Assembly: GCF_013408335.1 (NCBI RefSeq)
Contig: NZ_JACBZR010000001.1
Span: 4,981,001-5,045,000, forward strand
DNA length: 64,000 nt
DNA from: Nocardioides panzhihuensis
GTDB taxonomy: Bacteria > Actinomycetota > Actinomycetes > Propionibacteriales > Nocardioidaceae
Direction: 5' to 3'
This document shows positions 1 through 8,108 of this stretch, piece after piece. The notes under the pieces were generated by a model. It ran no database searches and was not told the origin of the DNA. It worked only from the letters and a program-made list of their open reading frames with translations. A program made the translations under genes and the position numbers. Numbering within the stretch: the first letter of the stretch is position 1; every line of letters starts with the position of its first letter.

Positions 1-1224
1 CGCCTTGCCGAGACCGCCCTCGAGCTCACGCGCCCCGGCAGCGAGCCGGGCGTTGGCGTCGGCGACCTGCGACGCTCCGGACGCGACCTTCCCGGCCCCG
101 ACCGCCGCCGTCGAGATCCCTCCGGTCAGCTCAGGCGCCGCCTGCGACAGCGCCGAAGCACCCGAGGCGACCTCGGCCGCGCCTGCGGCGAGCTGGTCGG
201 CCTGCCCACCACCGGATCCGACCGCCGCCCCGGTGGCGCCGCACAGCTGTGGCTTGGAGGCCGCGAGCAGCGGGTCGCTCGCGCACGCCTGCGCCCAGCC
301 CTTGGCGAGCTGGGTGTAGCCGTCCACGCCCTCCGACACCTGCGTGGCGCCGGTCGCGAGCGCCGAGGCCTGCGACGGGAGCTCCGCGGTCGAGCTCTCG
401 AGCCGACCGAGGCCACCGGCGAGCGAGTCGGCCCCGGCGGCCAGCGAGGAGGCACCCTTCGAAGCCTTCCCGGCACCCCTCGCCAACGAGTCCGCCCCGC
501 TGTAGAGCCGACCGAGACCACCCGCGAGCGAGTCGGCCCCGCCCGCGACCTGCGCGGCACCATCGGCCGCCCCGGAGGCACCGGAGCTGAGCGACCTGGC
601 GCCGTCGGCGACCTTCCCCGCACCCGAGTCGGCGGCGGAGGTTCCGTCGGCGAGCTGGTCGGCGCCGTCAGCAGCCGAGGTCAGGCTGGACTTGAGCTTC
701 CCGGTCTGGTCGCGGACACCGTCGAGATAGGTGGTGGTGACCGTACGTCCCAGGGTCGATGCCGACTGCCGCGCGACCTGCCGCGCGATCCCGGCGGTCA
801 CCTCGCTCGAGGCGTCGGACGCCTCCACTCTCACCCGACCGGCGCTGGGGTCGCTCCCCTGCACCCCGGACAGCGTCTTGGACAGATCCTCCGGGATCGT
901 GATCACCGCCGCGTACGTCCCATCGGCGTAGCCCGAGCGCGCGTCCTCCTCGTCGGTGAGCTCCCAGCCGAGCGTGGGGCTCGACGACTCCGAGGAGGAG
1001 ACGAGGTCCGCGGCCAGCGCTCTCCCGGCGTAGATCGTCTGCTTGCTCTTCCCGCTTCCCGTCGTCACCGGCTCGTCGAGATTGACCACGGCGGCAGGAA
1101 CTCGGTCGAGGTTCTCGGTCCGGTCGCCGAGCGCGACGAGCGCGAGCGCCGTCACGACGACCGGCAGCAGGATCGCGGCGGCGATCAGACGGCGGCCGCC
1201 CCACCATGATTTCGTACGTTTCAT
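1..1224 (-). CDS. YhgE/Pip-type membrane protein, N-terminal 408 residues (cut by window edge)
   Basis: The gene starts with MKRTKSWW at 1224 and stays open to base 1, so its C-terminus lies outside the window. One membrane segment (about residues 12-30, LIAAAILLPVVVTALALVAL) is followed by an extracytoplasmic region. From about residue 180 that region becomes a long series of short heptad-like repeats rich in Ala, Gly and Ser, of the form GAxxLAxGAxxLxxG. This layout is typical of YhgE/Pip (phage-infection-protein-like) exporters, which have ABC-2-like transmembrane segments at both ends; the second membrane half would be beyond the edge. The ATG overlaps the stop of the upstream MMPL gene in an ATGA junction, so the two are probably translationally coupled. 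The substrate is unknown. The family call rests on architecture rather than a unique motif. Confidence 0.75.
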   Translation of the reverse strand, partial: MKRTKSWWGGRRLIAAAILLPVVVTALALVALGDRTENLDRVPAAVVNLDEPVTTGSGKSKQTIYAGRALAADLVSSSESSSPTLGWELTDEEDARSGYADGTYAAVITIPEDLSKTLSGVQGSDPSAGRVRVEASDASSEVTAGIARQVARQSASTLGRTVTTTYLDGVRDQTGKLKSSLTSAADGADQLADGTSAADSGAGKVADGARSLSSGASGAADGAAQVAGGADSLAGGLGRLYSGADSLARGAGKASKGASSLAAGADSLAGGLGRLESSTAELPSQASALATGATQVSEGVDGYTQLAKGWAQACASDPLLAASKPQLCGATGAAVGSGGGQADQLAAGAAEVASGASALSQAAPELTGGISTAAVGAGKVASGASQVADANARLAAGARELEGGLGKA

Positions 1225-3923
1225 CGGACTGTCTCCAGGTCGGCGACCGGAGCAACGGTGTCAGCGAGCTCGGTCTGAGGTTGGTTGTCTGAGGCCGGCA
1301 CGGCCCGAGCGATCGCATCCGCGACCTGTGGCACGGCGGGCACCGACGGCATCCCGAGAAGCACCGTGGTGCCTCGCGAGGTCAGCGCGGACAGGGCGGC
1401 GATCTGGCCGCTGTCGAGCGAGGTGGGGCTGTCGATCGCGACCAGCGCCGGCACCCGTCGGGCCTCTGCGAACCGAAGCGCCTCGGCGACGCTGCCGACG
1501 AGAGCCGCCCGGGCGCGTACCGCTCCGGACTCCTCGGGCAGCAGCCGGTCGAGCACCACCAGCTGCCCCGAGAACCCGAGCCGGCCGGTGAGGGCCGCGA
1601 GCGCAGCAGAGCGCGCCACGGGATCGGGCCCGTGGACGACGCCGATCCCGGCCGGCCGAAGCGTCAGGTCGAGCGGAGCGAGCGCACCGGAGACGGCGAC
1701 GTGCCGTGCCCGAACCGCGACCTCGCCGTGCGAGTCCACGAAGTCGGCGTGCTCGAGGTGGTGGACGAGCGCCTCGCCCTCGATGTCGAGGACCGGCATC
1801 CGGCGGTCCAGCCAGCGCGGCAGCCACCAGGCCCGGCGCCCGAGCAGGGCGAGCACCGCCGGCACCAGCGTCATTCGCACCAGGAACGCATCGATGAGCA
1901 CACCCACGGTGAGACCGAGCGCCATCGGTTTCACGATCGGGTCCCCGTTGGGGACGAAGGCCGCAAAGACGGCGATCATGATGATCGCCGCGGCGGTGAC
2001 GACGCGCGCGCTGGCGGTGAACCCGGTGTCGACGGAGCGCCGCGCATCCCCGGTGTGGACGAAGTCCTCCCGCATCCGGGAGACCAGGAACACCTCGTAG
2101 TCCATCGCGAGCCCGAAGAGCACGCCCATCAGGATGATCGGGAAGAACGCGATCACCGGGCCGACCTTGGCGACGTTGAACAGGTCGGCGCCCCAGCCCC
2201 ACTCGAAGACCGCAGCGACGACGCCGAACGATGCCGCCACCGACAGCACATAGCCGAGCGTCGCCTTCAACGGGACCGCGATCGAGCGGAACACGATCGT
2301 CAGCAGGATCAGCGACAGCCCGACGACGACCGCGCCGAACGGCAGGATCGCGCCGGAGAGGCGGTCGCTGACGTCGATGGCGACCGCCGTCTGCCCGGTG
2401 ACCATGACGTCCTCGATCCCGAACCGCTTCTCCAGGTCAGCCGAGTCCGCGCGGATCTCCTCGACCAGCGCGGCGGTCGCCGGGTCGCTCTTCTCGGTGG
2501 TCGGGTAGATCACCACGAGCCCGAGGTCGGCGGTCCGGTTCGGGGTGGCCAGGGCGACCTTCTGGACGCCGTCATGATCCCCGAGCGCCTTGCCGAGATC
2601 GTCCACCACGCCGATCGGGTCGGTGGTGTCGATGATGTCCGCGGTCACGAACAGCGGCGCGTTGTACCCCGGCCCGAAGTCACGGCTGATCAGGTCGTAC
2701 GTCTCCCGCTCGCTGCTGCCCGGCTCGGCGCTGCCGTTGTCGCTCAGCCCCAGCGCGAGGTCGCGCGCCGGGATCGCCAGGACGGCGATGATCAGCAGGG
2801 AGATCACGACGGTGACCACCGGCATCCTGGTCACCAGTCGCACCCAGCGGGCTCCGAGAGTGATGGCGTGAGGCCGCCCCTCCGCGGCAGCCTCACGCCG
2901 ATGGGCCCGAGACCCAAACTTCGGCCGCAACCGCTCCCCCGCGAGCGCGAGGAGAGCCGGCACGGCGGTGAGCGCGACGAGCACCGCGACCAGGACGGCC
3001 GCGGCCGCTGCGTACCCCATCACCGCCAGGAACGGGATGCCCGCGACCACCAGGCCGCACAGCGCGATGATGACCGTGACGCCAGCGAAGATGACCGCGC
3101 TTCCCGCGGTCGCGACCGCTCGGGCGATCGACTCCTCCACACCGAGACCGGTGGCCAGCTGGCTGCGGTGGCGGGCGATCACGAACAGCGCGTAGTCGAT
3201 ACCGACCGCGAGCCCGATCATCAGCGCGAGAGTCGGGGTCGTGGCCGAGATCGTGGTGACCGCGGCGACGGAGAAGATCCCGGCCATCGCGATCGCCACC
3301 CCGAGCAGCGCGGTCAGGATCGGCAGGCCGGCTGCCAGCAACGACCCGAACGTGATCGCGAGGACCAGCAGGGCGATCAGCAGACCGATCGCCTCGGTCG
3401 CGCTGACGTGCACCCCCGTGACGGAGTACGCATCCCCGCCGATGTGGAGCTCGACCGGAGACCCCTCCGGCAGCTCCGCGGCCTCCTCCAGCTCGTCGGT
3501 CACCCGCTCGGGGAGCTCGTCGAGACCGAGGTCGAACTGCACCGTCGCCAGCGCATCGCGGCCGTCGTCGCTCACCGTCCGGCTCTCCGACGCCAGCGGG
3601 TCGGTGACCGTCGCGACGTGGTCCACCTTCTCGACCTCGGCGAGCACGTCGGCGATCTCGCGCCGATGATCCTGGATCTTCTGCCCCTCGGGAGCCACGA
3701 AGACCAGCTGCGCCGAGGTCCCGGAGACCTCGGGGAAGCGCTGCGTGAGCGCGTCCAGGCCCTGCTGGGACTCCGTGCCAGGGATCGTGAAGTCGTTCTG
3801 AAGCTTGCCGCCGAGCGAGACCGTCAGCGCGCCCAGCAGCACGGCGAGCAGGAGCCAGAGGGCCAGCACTGTCTTGGCTCGGCGCGCGACCTGCCGGCCG
3901 AGGCGGTAGAGGTAGGAGGACAC
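1221..3923 (-). CDS. MMPL/RND-family transporter with C-terminal degenerate ABC-ATPase-like domain
   Basis: A 900-residue inner-membrane exporter of the MMPL (RND-superfamily) type. Each half has one leading membrane helix, a large extracytoplasmic loop and a block of five helices. The first block contains the GLAVGIDYALFVIARHR motif and the second contains FGLAMDYEVFLVSRMRE, both classic MMPL signatures. Residues after about 700 are unusual for the family. The stretch GPDPVARSAALAALTG lines up with an ABC Walker A region but with the P-loop Lys replaced by Arg and the glycines lost. Further on, VAIDSPTSLDSG resembles a Walker B/D-loop without the catalytic Glu. The gene is divergent from a TetR regulator across 61 bp and overlaps the YhgE-like gene downstream. 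MMPL proteins export lipids, drugs or siderophores; nothing here fixes the substrate. Confidence 0.9.
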   Translation of the reverse strand: MSSYLYRLGRQVARRAKTVLALWLLLAVLLGALTVSLGGKLQNDFTIPGTESQQGLDALTQRFPEVSGTSAQLVFVAPEGQKIQDHRREIADVLAEVEKVDHVATVTDPLASESRTVSDDGRDALATVQFDLGLDELPERVTDELEEAAELPEGSPVELHIGGDAYSVTGVHVSATEAIGLLIALLVLAITFGSLLAAGLPILTALLGVAIAMAGIFSVAAVTTISATTPTLALMIGLAVGIDYALFVIARHRSQLATGLGVEESIARAVATAGSAVIFAGVTVIIALCGLVVAGIPFLAVMGYAAAAAVLVAVLVALTAVPALLALAGERLRPKFGSRAHRREAAAEGRPHAITLGARWVRLVTRMPVVTVVISLLIIAVLAIPARDLALGLSDNGSAEPGSSERETYDLISRDFGPGYNAPLFVTADIIDTTDPIGVVDDLGKALGDHDGVQKVALATPNRTADLGLVVIYPTTEKSDPATAALVEEIRADSADLEKRFGIEDVMVTGQTAVAIDVSDRLSGAILPFGAVVVGLSLILLTIVFRSIAVPLKATLGYVLSVAASFGVVAAVFEWGWGADLFNVAKVGPVIAFFPIILMGVLFGLAMDYEVFLVSRMREDFVHTGDARRSVDTGFTASARVVTAAAIIMIAVFAAFVPNGDPIVKPMALGLTVGVLIDAFLVRMTLVPAVLALLGRRAWWLPRWLDRRMPVLDIEGEALVHHLEHADFVDSHGEVAVRARHVAVSGALAPLDLTLRPAGIGVVHGPDPVARSAALAALTGRLGFSGQLVVLDRLLPEESGAVRARAALVGSVAEALRFAEARRVPALVAIDSPTSLDSGQIAALSALTSRGTTVLLGMPSVPAVPQVADAIARAVPASDNQPQTELADTVAPVADLETVR

Positions 3924-3926
3924 GTT

Positions 3927-3961
3927 CGATACATTAACGCATTCAATACGAAAGTGTATCG
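3927..3961. promoter_or_regulatory. Candidate TetR operator between MMPL gene and regulator
   Basis: An inverted repeat, CGATACA at 3927-3933 and TGTATCG at 3955-3961, is centred in the 61-bp gap between the divergent MMPL and TetR genes. This is where a local TetR repressor would be expected to act on both promoters. The region is AT-rich compared with its surroundings. The dyad is seen directly; assigning it to this TetR protein is inference. Confidence 0.45.
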
Positions 3962-3984
3962 TCGGTGTATGTGAGGATTGCTAC

Positions 3985-4605
3985 ATGACCGAGGTGAAGG
4001 CCCCCAGGCGACGTACGAACACCCGCGCGCGACTGCTGGCCGCGGCTGTCGACGTCTTCGTCGAGCGCGGGGCGCGCCGGGTCACCGTCGACGACCTCGT
4101 CAGCGCCGCCGGCTACACGCGCGGCGCCTTCTACTCCAACTTCGGCAGCGTCGAGGAGGTGCTTCTCGAGGCGTTCAAGGAGGAGTCCGAGAGGCTGATC
4201 GAGGCCGTACGCACCGCCGTCGCCGAGCACAGCGACGCCGACTCGAGCGGATCGCTGATCAGAGCGGCCTTCGACGCGGTCGGCCCCATGCAGGACCGCT
4301 GGTACGTCCTGCAGAGCGAGGTGGTGCTGCAGAGCCTGCGCGACCCCGATGCCCGAGAGATCAGCTCGGCGACCTTCACGGCACTCAGCGAGCAGCTCGT
4401 CGAGGTGGTCGAGCTCGCGCTCGACCGCCTCGACTGCACCTCCACGATGCCGACCGACCTTCTCGCCCAGACGATGATGGGCGTGTTCCTGCACAGCCTC
4501 ACGATGCGTACGATCCGGCCCGACGACCCTCGTGCCGACCGACTCCTCGACGACGCGCTCCCCCAGATCCTCGATGGGGTGTCGATCCCGCGAACCTCCG
4601 CCTAG
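3985..4605 (+). CDS. TetR-family transcriptional regulator
   Basis: A 206-residue protein with an N-terminal TetR helix-turn-helix at about residues 12-60 (RARLLAAAVDVFVERG, then VTVDDLVSAAGYTRGAFYSNFGSVEEVLLEAF). The C-terminal part is an all-helical ligand domain of the usual length. The start MTEVKAPRR is chosen because it leaves a normal short tail before the first helix. It is divergent from the MMPL/YhgE pair, and a dyad sits in the shared promoter, so it probably represses that exporter and is released by a substrate of the pump. The inducer is unknown. Confidence 0.9.
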   Translation: MTEVKAPRRRTNTRARLLAAAVDVFVERGARRVTVDDLVSAAGYTRGAFYSNFGSVEEVLLEAFKEESERLIEAVRTAVAEHSDADSSGSLIRAAFDAVGPMQDRWYVLQSEVVLQSLRDPDAREISSATFTALSEQLVEVVELALDRLDCTSTMPTDLLAQTMMGVFLHSLTMRTIRPDDPRADRLLDDALPQILDGVSIPRTSA

Positions 4606-4664
4606 GCTGAACCGCGAGTCCCGCTCGGACCGACTCGCAGATCGACTCTCAGGGGGTTGTCAGC

Positions 4665-5891
4665 ATGGGCGCACCGACATGGGTGTGGGTGGTCACCGTG
4701 GTCGCGATCGTCGGCCTGCTCGGGTTCGACTACTTCTTCCACGTCCGCAAGGCCCACACACCCACGCTGAAGGAGGCGGCCACCTGGTCGGCGCTCTACG
4801 TCGCGATCGCGCTGCTCTTCGGCGTCGGCGTGCTGATCATCGGCGGCGGCGCGATGGGCGGGGAGTACTTCGCCGGCTACATCACCGAGAAGGCGCTCTC
4901 GGTCGACAACCTGTTCGTCTTCCTGATCATCATCACCAGCTTTCGGGTGCCGCGCGACGACCAGCAGAAGGTGCTGCTCTTCGGAATCACCTTCTCGCTG
5001 ATCGCGCGCACCGGGTTCATCTTCGTGGGCGCCGCTCTGATCAACACCTTCGCCTGGGTGTTCTACCTGTTCGGGCTGATCCTGCTGATGACGGCCGGCA
5101 ACATGCTGAAGCCCGACGACCACTCCGACAAGGAGAACTTCGTCGTCCGCCTGTCCCGGAGACTGTTCCACGTCAGTGAGCACTACGACGGCGACAAGCT
5201 CTTCACGGTGGAGAACGGCAAGCGCATCCTGACGCCGATGCTGCTGGTGATGGTGGCCATCGGCGGCACCGACATCCTCTTCGCGCTCGACTCGATCCCT
5301 GCGATCTTCGGTCTGACACAGAACGTCTATCTCGTCTTCACCGCGACCGCGTTCTCCCTGCTGGGCCTGCGCCAGCTCTACTTCCTGCTCGACGGCCTCC
5401 TCGACCGGCTCATCTTCCTGTCCTACGGGTTGGCCGCGATCCTCGCCTTCATCGGCGTGAAGCTGATCCTGCACGCACTCCACGAGAACAACGTCCCGTT
5501 CATCAACGACGGCGACCCCGTGCACGTGGTCGAGATCAGCACCGGCCTGTCCTTGAGCGTCATCCTCGGCGTACTCGTGGTCACCGTCGTCGCCTCTCTC
5601 TTCAGCAAGCGCGGCCGGGCCAAGAACGCCATCGCCAACGCCCGCCGGCACGCAGCGTCGTACCTGGACTCGGAGTACACCACCGACCCCGCCGAGCGCG
5701 AGCGCATCCACAACGCCCTCCTCGCCGAACGCGACCTCATCGTCTCCCTCGGCCCGGACTACCTGCAGATGGCGCGCGAGGAGACCCCTCTCATGGAGCT
5801 CCTCGAACGCGCTCTCGCCAGCCACACCGCCGCCGTCGAGCGCGGCGAGGCATCGTCGGCGGGTCCGCCGAAGATCCTCCGCGAGGAGTAG
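4665..5891 (+). CDS. TerC/Alx-family integral membrane protein
   Basis: A 408-residue polytopic membrane protein. It carries both TerC signatures: EKALSVDNLFVFLIII near residue 75 and GGTDILFALDSIPAIFGLT near residue 200. The acidic residues in these helices are proposed to bind metal. Members of the family, such as Alx of E. coli and TerC of tellurite-resistance loci, are linked to manganese export and metal loading of secreted proteins. The C-terminal 100 residues form a charged cytoplasmic tail rich in Arg and Glu. A purine-rich ribosome site (CAGGGGG) precedes the ATG. I see no manganese riboswitch in the 59 bp upstream. Confidence 0.9.
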   Translation: MGAPTWVWVVTVVAIVGLLGFDYFFHVRKAHTPTLKEAATWSALYVAIALLFGVGVLIIGGGAMGGEYFAGYITEKALSVDNLFVFLIIITSFRVPRDDQQKVLLFGITFSLIARTGFIFVGAALINTFAWVFYLFGLILLMTAGNMLKPDDHSDKENFVVRLSRRLFHVSEHYDGDKLFTVENGKRILTPMLLVMVAIGGTDILFALDSIPAIFGLTQNVYLVFTATAFSLLGLRQLYFLLDGLLDRLIFLSYGLAAILAFIGVKLILHALHENNVPFINDGDPVHVVEISTGLSLSVILGVLVVTVVASLFSKRGRAKNAIANARRHAASYLDSEYTTDPAERERIHNALLAERDLIVSLGPDYLQMAREETPLMELLERALASHTAAVERGEASSAGPPKILREE

Positions 5892-5900
5892 GGCAGGGCC

Positions 5901-6812
5901 TCAGGCGACATGGCGGCTCCGGTAGGAGGTCGGCGAGGTGCCGTGGACGCGCTTGAAGGCAGCGCTGAGTGCGAACGGGTTGGCGTAGCCGACGCGGGCG
6001 GCGATCGCCGACAGGGTCAGGTCCGTGCCGACCAGCAGGTCTGCCGCCAGAGCGAGCCGCCACCGGGTCAGGTACGCCAGCGGTGGCTCGCCGACCTGCT
6101 CGGTGAAGCGTCGCGCCAGAGCGGCTCGCGAGAGACCGACCTGCTCACCGAGACCGGCGACCGTCCAGGGCAGCTCGGGGTGCTGCTCCATCGCCCGCAG
6201 CACCGCGGCCACGGCGTCGTCGGCAGGAAGTGCCGGTGAGTCCGCGAGCACCTCCCGGACAGCTTTGACCGCGAGTACGTCCAGCAGCCGGTCGAGCAGA
6301 GCCGCCTGTCCGGCCTCCTCACGCACCAGCTCTGTCGACAGCAGGTCGAGAACGGCGGTGTCGAAGCCGCGCAGCACCACGCTGGTCGGCAGCCGGGACA
6401 ACAGCAGCGAGCCCACCGACGTCTCGCGCTCATAGGTCCCGATGAGCATCACGGTTGCCTCCGGCGAGCGGCTGTTGCCCCACGTGCGTACGCCCAGCGC
6501 CAGTTCCTCGGCCAGCAGGGCCCCGTTCGTGTCGATACAGACCTGGCCGGGCAGGATCCGGATGTCGGCGGGACGATCGGCCGAGTCGGCGATGACATAG
6601 GTCGCCGGCCCGCGGCACACGATCACATCCCCTGCCGCCACCTCCTGCGGTCCCTCGCAGCCGGTGAAGACCGCCTCGCCGCGTGCTATCGCGATGACCG
6701 TGAGCGGCACCTCGTCCTCGGCGGTGATCGACCACTCCCCGGCGAACACCGCCTTCAACAGGAAGGCGGCCTGGGCCCGCGGGCCGTCCATGAGCAGATC
6801 GAGTGACGACAT
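5901..6812 (-). CDS. AraC-family transcriptional regulator with N-terminal cupin sensor
   Basis: A 303-residue protein. The first 180 residues form a cupin-like sensor domain (MDGPRAQAAFLLKAVF, then WSITAEDEVPLTVIAIARG). The C-terminal 100 residues hold two AraC helix-turn-helix motifs, ending in IAARVGYANPFALSAAFKRVHGTSP. The start MSSLDLLMDGPR is chosen by the usual beginning of this subfamily; an in-frame ATG 18 bp further upstream is possible. The gene is divergent across 73 bp from an NmrA-type reductase and DUF1772 pair. That is the standard arrangement for AraC regulators of this type with a small redox gene, so it probably controls that pair. The ligand is unknown. Confidence 0.88.
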   Translation of the reverse strand: MSSLDLLMDGPRAQAAFLLKAVFAGEWSITAEDEVPLTVIAIARGEAVFTGCEGPQEVAAGDVIVCRGPATYVIADSADRPADIRILPGQVCIDTNGALLAEELALGVRTWGNSRSPEATVMLIGTYERETSVGSLLLSRLPTSVVLRGFDTAVLDLLSTELVREEAGQAALLDRLLDVLAVKAVREVLADSPALPADDAVAAVLRAMEQHPELPWTVAGLGEQVGLSRAALARRFTEQVGEPPLAYLTRWRLALAADLLVGTDLTLSAIAARVGYANPFALSAAFKRVHGTSPTSYRSRHVA

Positions 6813-6885
6813 GGTGAGACGATAACGCATGGCTACTGGAGCCAAGCGTATTCCATCGTCGCTTTCGCCAGGCCAGATTAGAGGC

Positions 6886-7674
6886 ATGACAACTCTCATC
6901 ACCGGCGCCACCGGCAAGACCGGCCAGCGCGTCGCCCGCCGTCTGCAGACCCTTGACCACGACGTACGTGCCGTCACCCGGCACTCGGCGCCCCGGTTCG
7001 ACTGGCACGACCAGACCACCTGGGCCGAGGCCATCGAGGGCTGCGCGTCGGCCTACCTGACCTTCCAGCCCGACCTGGGCCTGCCGGGCGCCGACGAGAT
7101 CATCGGCGCGTTCGCCGCTCAGGCGGTCGCCGCGGGTTGCGGCCGTCTCGTACTGCTCTCCGGCCGCGGCGAGGACGGTGCCCAGCGAGCCGAGCAGGCC
7201 GTGATGGCCTCAGGCGCCGAGTGGACGATCCTGCGTTCGGCCTTCTTCGTGCAGAACTTCACCGAAGGTGCGTTCGCGGACGAGCTCGCGGCCGGGTCGT
7301 TCACCATGGTCGAGCACACCGCCGCCGAGCCGTTCGTCGACGCCGACGACATCGCCGACGTCGCCGTCGCGACCCTCCTCGACAAGGGCTACGTCGGCGG
7401 GGTCCTGGAGCTCACCGGGCCTCGACTGCTCACCTTCGAGGAGGCCGCGCACGCCATCGGCGGGCCCACCGTCACGTACCGCTCCATGCCCACGGAGGAC
7501 TACGTCTCGGTCCTGACCGCGGCCGGGTTGCCGACGCCCGACGCGGCTGGACTGGCGTACCTGTTCGAAGAGGTTCTCGACGGACGCAACGCATACGTGA
7601 CCGGCGACGTCGAGGCAGTCCTGGGCCGCGCTGCTCGAAGCATCGATGATCTCGACCGGGGTGATCAGTCATGA
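6886..7674 (+). CDS. NmrA-like NAD(P)-binding oxidoreductase
   Basis: A 262-residue atypical short-chain dehydrogenase/reductase. The nucleotide-binding motif GATGKTG lies at residues 6-12, right after the first strand, as in NmrA-family NAD(P)H-binding proteins. A YxxxK active site is not evident, so it may bind cofactor for sensing or reduce quinone-like compounds rather than act as a classical SDR. The ATG at 6886 is chosen because translation then begins directly at the Rossmann fold. Its stop overlaps the start of the next gene (ATGA), so the two are coupled. The divergent AraC gene probably regulates it. Confidence 0.85.
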   Translation: MTTLITGATGKTGQRVARRLQTLDHDVRAVTRHSAPRFDWHDQTTWAEAIEGCASAYLTFQPDLGLPGADEIIGAFAAQAVAAGCGRLVLLSGRGEDGAQRAEQAVMASGAEWTILRSAFFVQNFTEGAFADELAAGSFTMVEHTAAEPFVDADDIADVAVATLLDKGYVGGVLELTGPRLLTFEEAAHAIGGPTVTYRSMPTEDYVSVLTAAGLPTPDAAGLAYLFEEVLDGRNAYVTGDVEAVLGRAARSIDDLDRGDQS

Positions 7675-8108
7675 GCGAGGTCGTACTCACCGGCGCGAGG
7701 CTGCTCAACGGCGTCACCGCCGGCGTCTACATCGCCTTCCTTGTCGCATTCATGCCGGCGCTGCACGGCCAGCCTGACGATGTCTACGCCCGGGTGGTGA
7801 ACCGGCTCAACGTGGTCATCGTCAACCCGGTGTTCCTGGCCTTCTTCCTGGGCGCCCCGCTACTGGCCCTGATGCTCCTCGGATGGCACCGGAGCCCCCT
7901 CGCCATCACCGCCGCCTGCCTCGCCGTCGCTGCCGTCGTCATCACCTTCGCGGCGAACCTGCCATTGAACGACGCCCTGGCGAACGGCGGCTCCGTGTCC
8001 TCGTTCGAGAGGCCGTGGCTGATCTTCCACACGCTACGAACCCTCGCCGCAACCGGTGCCTTCGTTCTTCTCAGCCTGCCCGGGGCCGTCACCCGGATAT
8101 CGGGCTAG
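7671..8108 (+). CDS. DUF1772 (anthrone oxygenase-like) small membrane protein
   Basis: A 145-residue protein with four membrane helices. The typical DUF1772 pattern of an N-terminal helix (GVYIAFLVAFMPAL) and a conserved NLPLN-like turn (AANLPLNDAL) is followed by a W-x-x-F/H segment (RPWLIFHTLRTLAATGAF). Some family members are anthrone oxygenases; others are uncharacterised. It overlaps the NmrA-like reductase by 4 bp and is probably co-transcribed with it. Its TAG stop shares the CTAG palindrome with the stop of the convergent kinase gene, so the two genes end on overlapping bases. Confidence 0.8.
   Translation: MSEVVLTGARLLNGVTAGVYIAFLVAFMPALHGQPDDVYARVVNRLNVVIVNPVFLAFFLGAPLLALMLLGWHRSPLAITAACLAVAAVVITFAANLPLNDALANGGSVSSFERPWLIFHTLRTLAATGAFVLLSLPGAVTRISG

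Noticed and set aside
1632..3974. Long plus-strand open frame of 780 codons opposite the MMPL gene
   Set aside because: The product is almost only Arg, Asp, Gly, Gln and His, the mirror of a GC-rich membrane protein gene. Similar antisense frames opposite the genes at 4.6-5.8, 30-31.8, 47-49, 55.5-57.4 and 57.4-58.7 kb were rejected for the same reason.
4606..4664. Manganese (yybP-ykoY) riboswitch before the TerC/Alx gene
   Set aside because: Only 59 bp are available and no matching blocks are seen.
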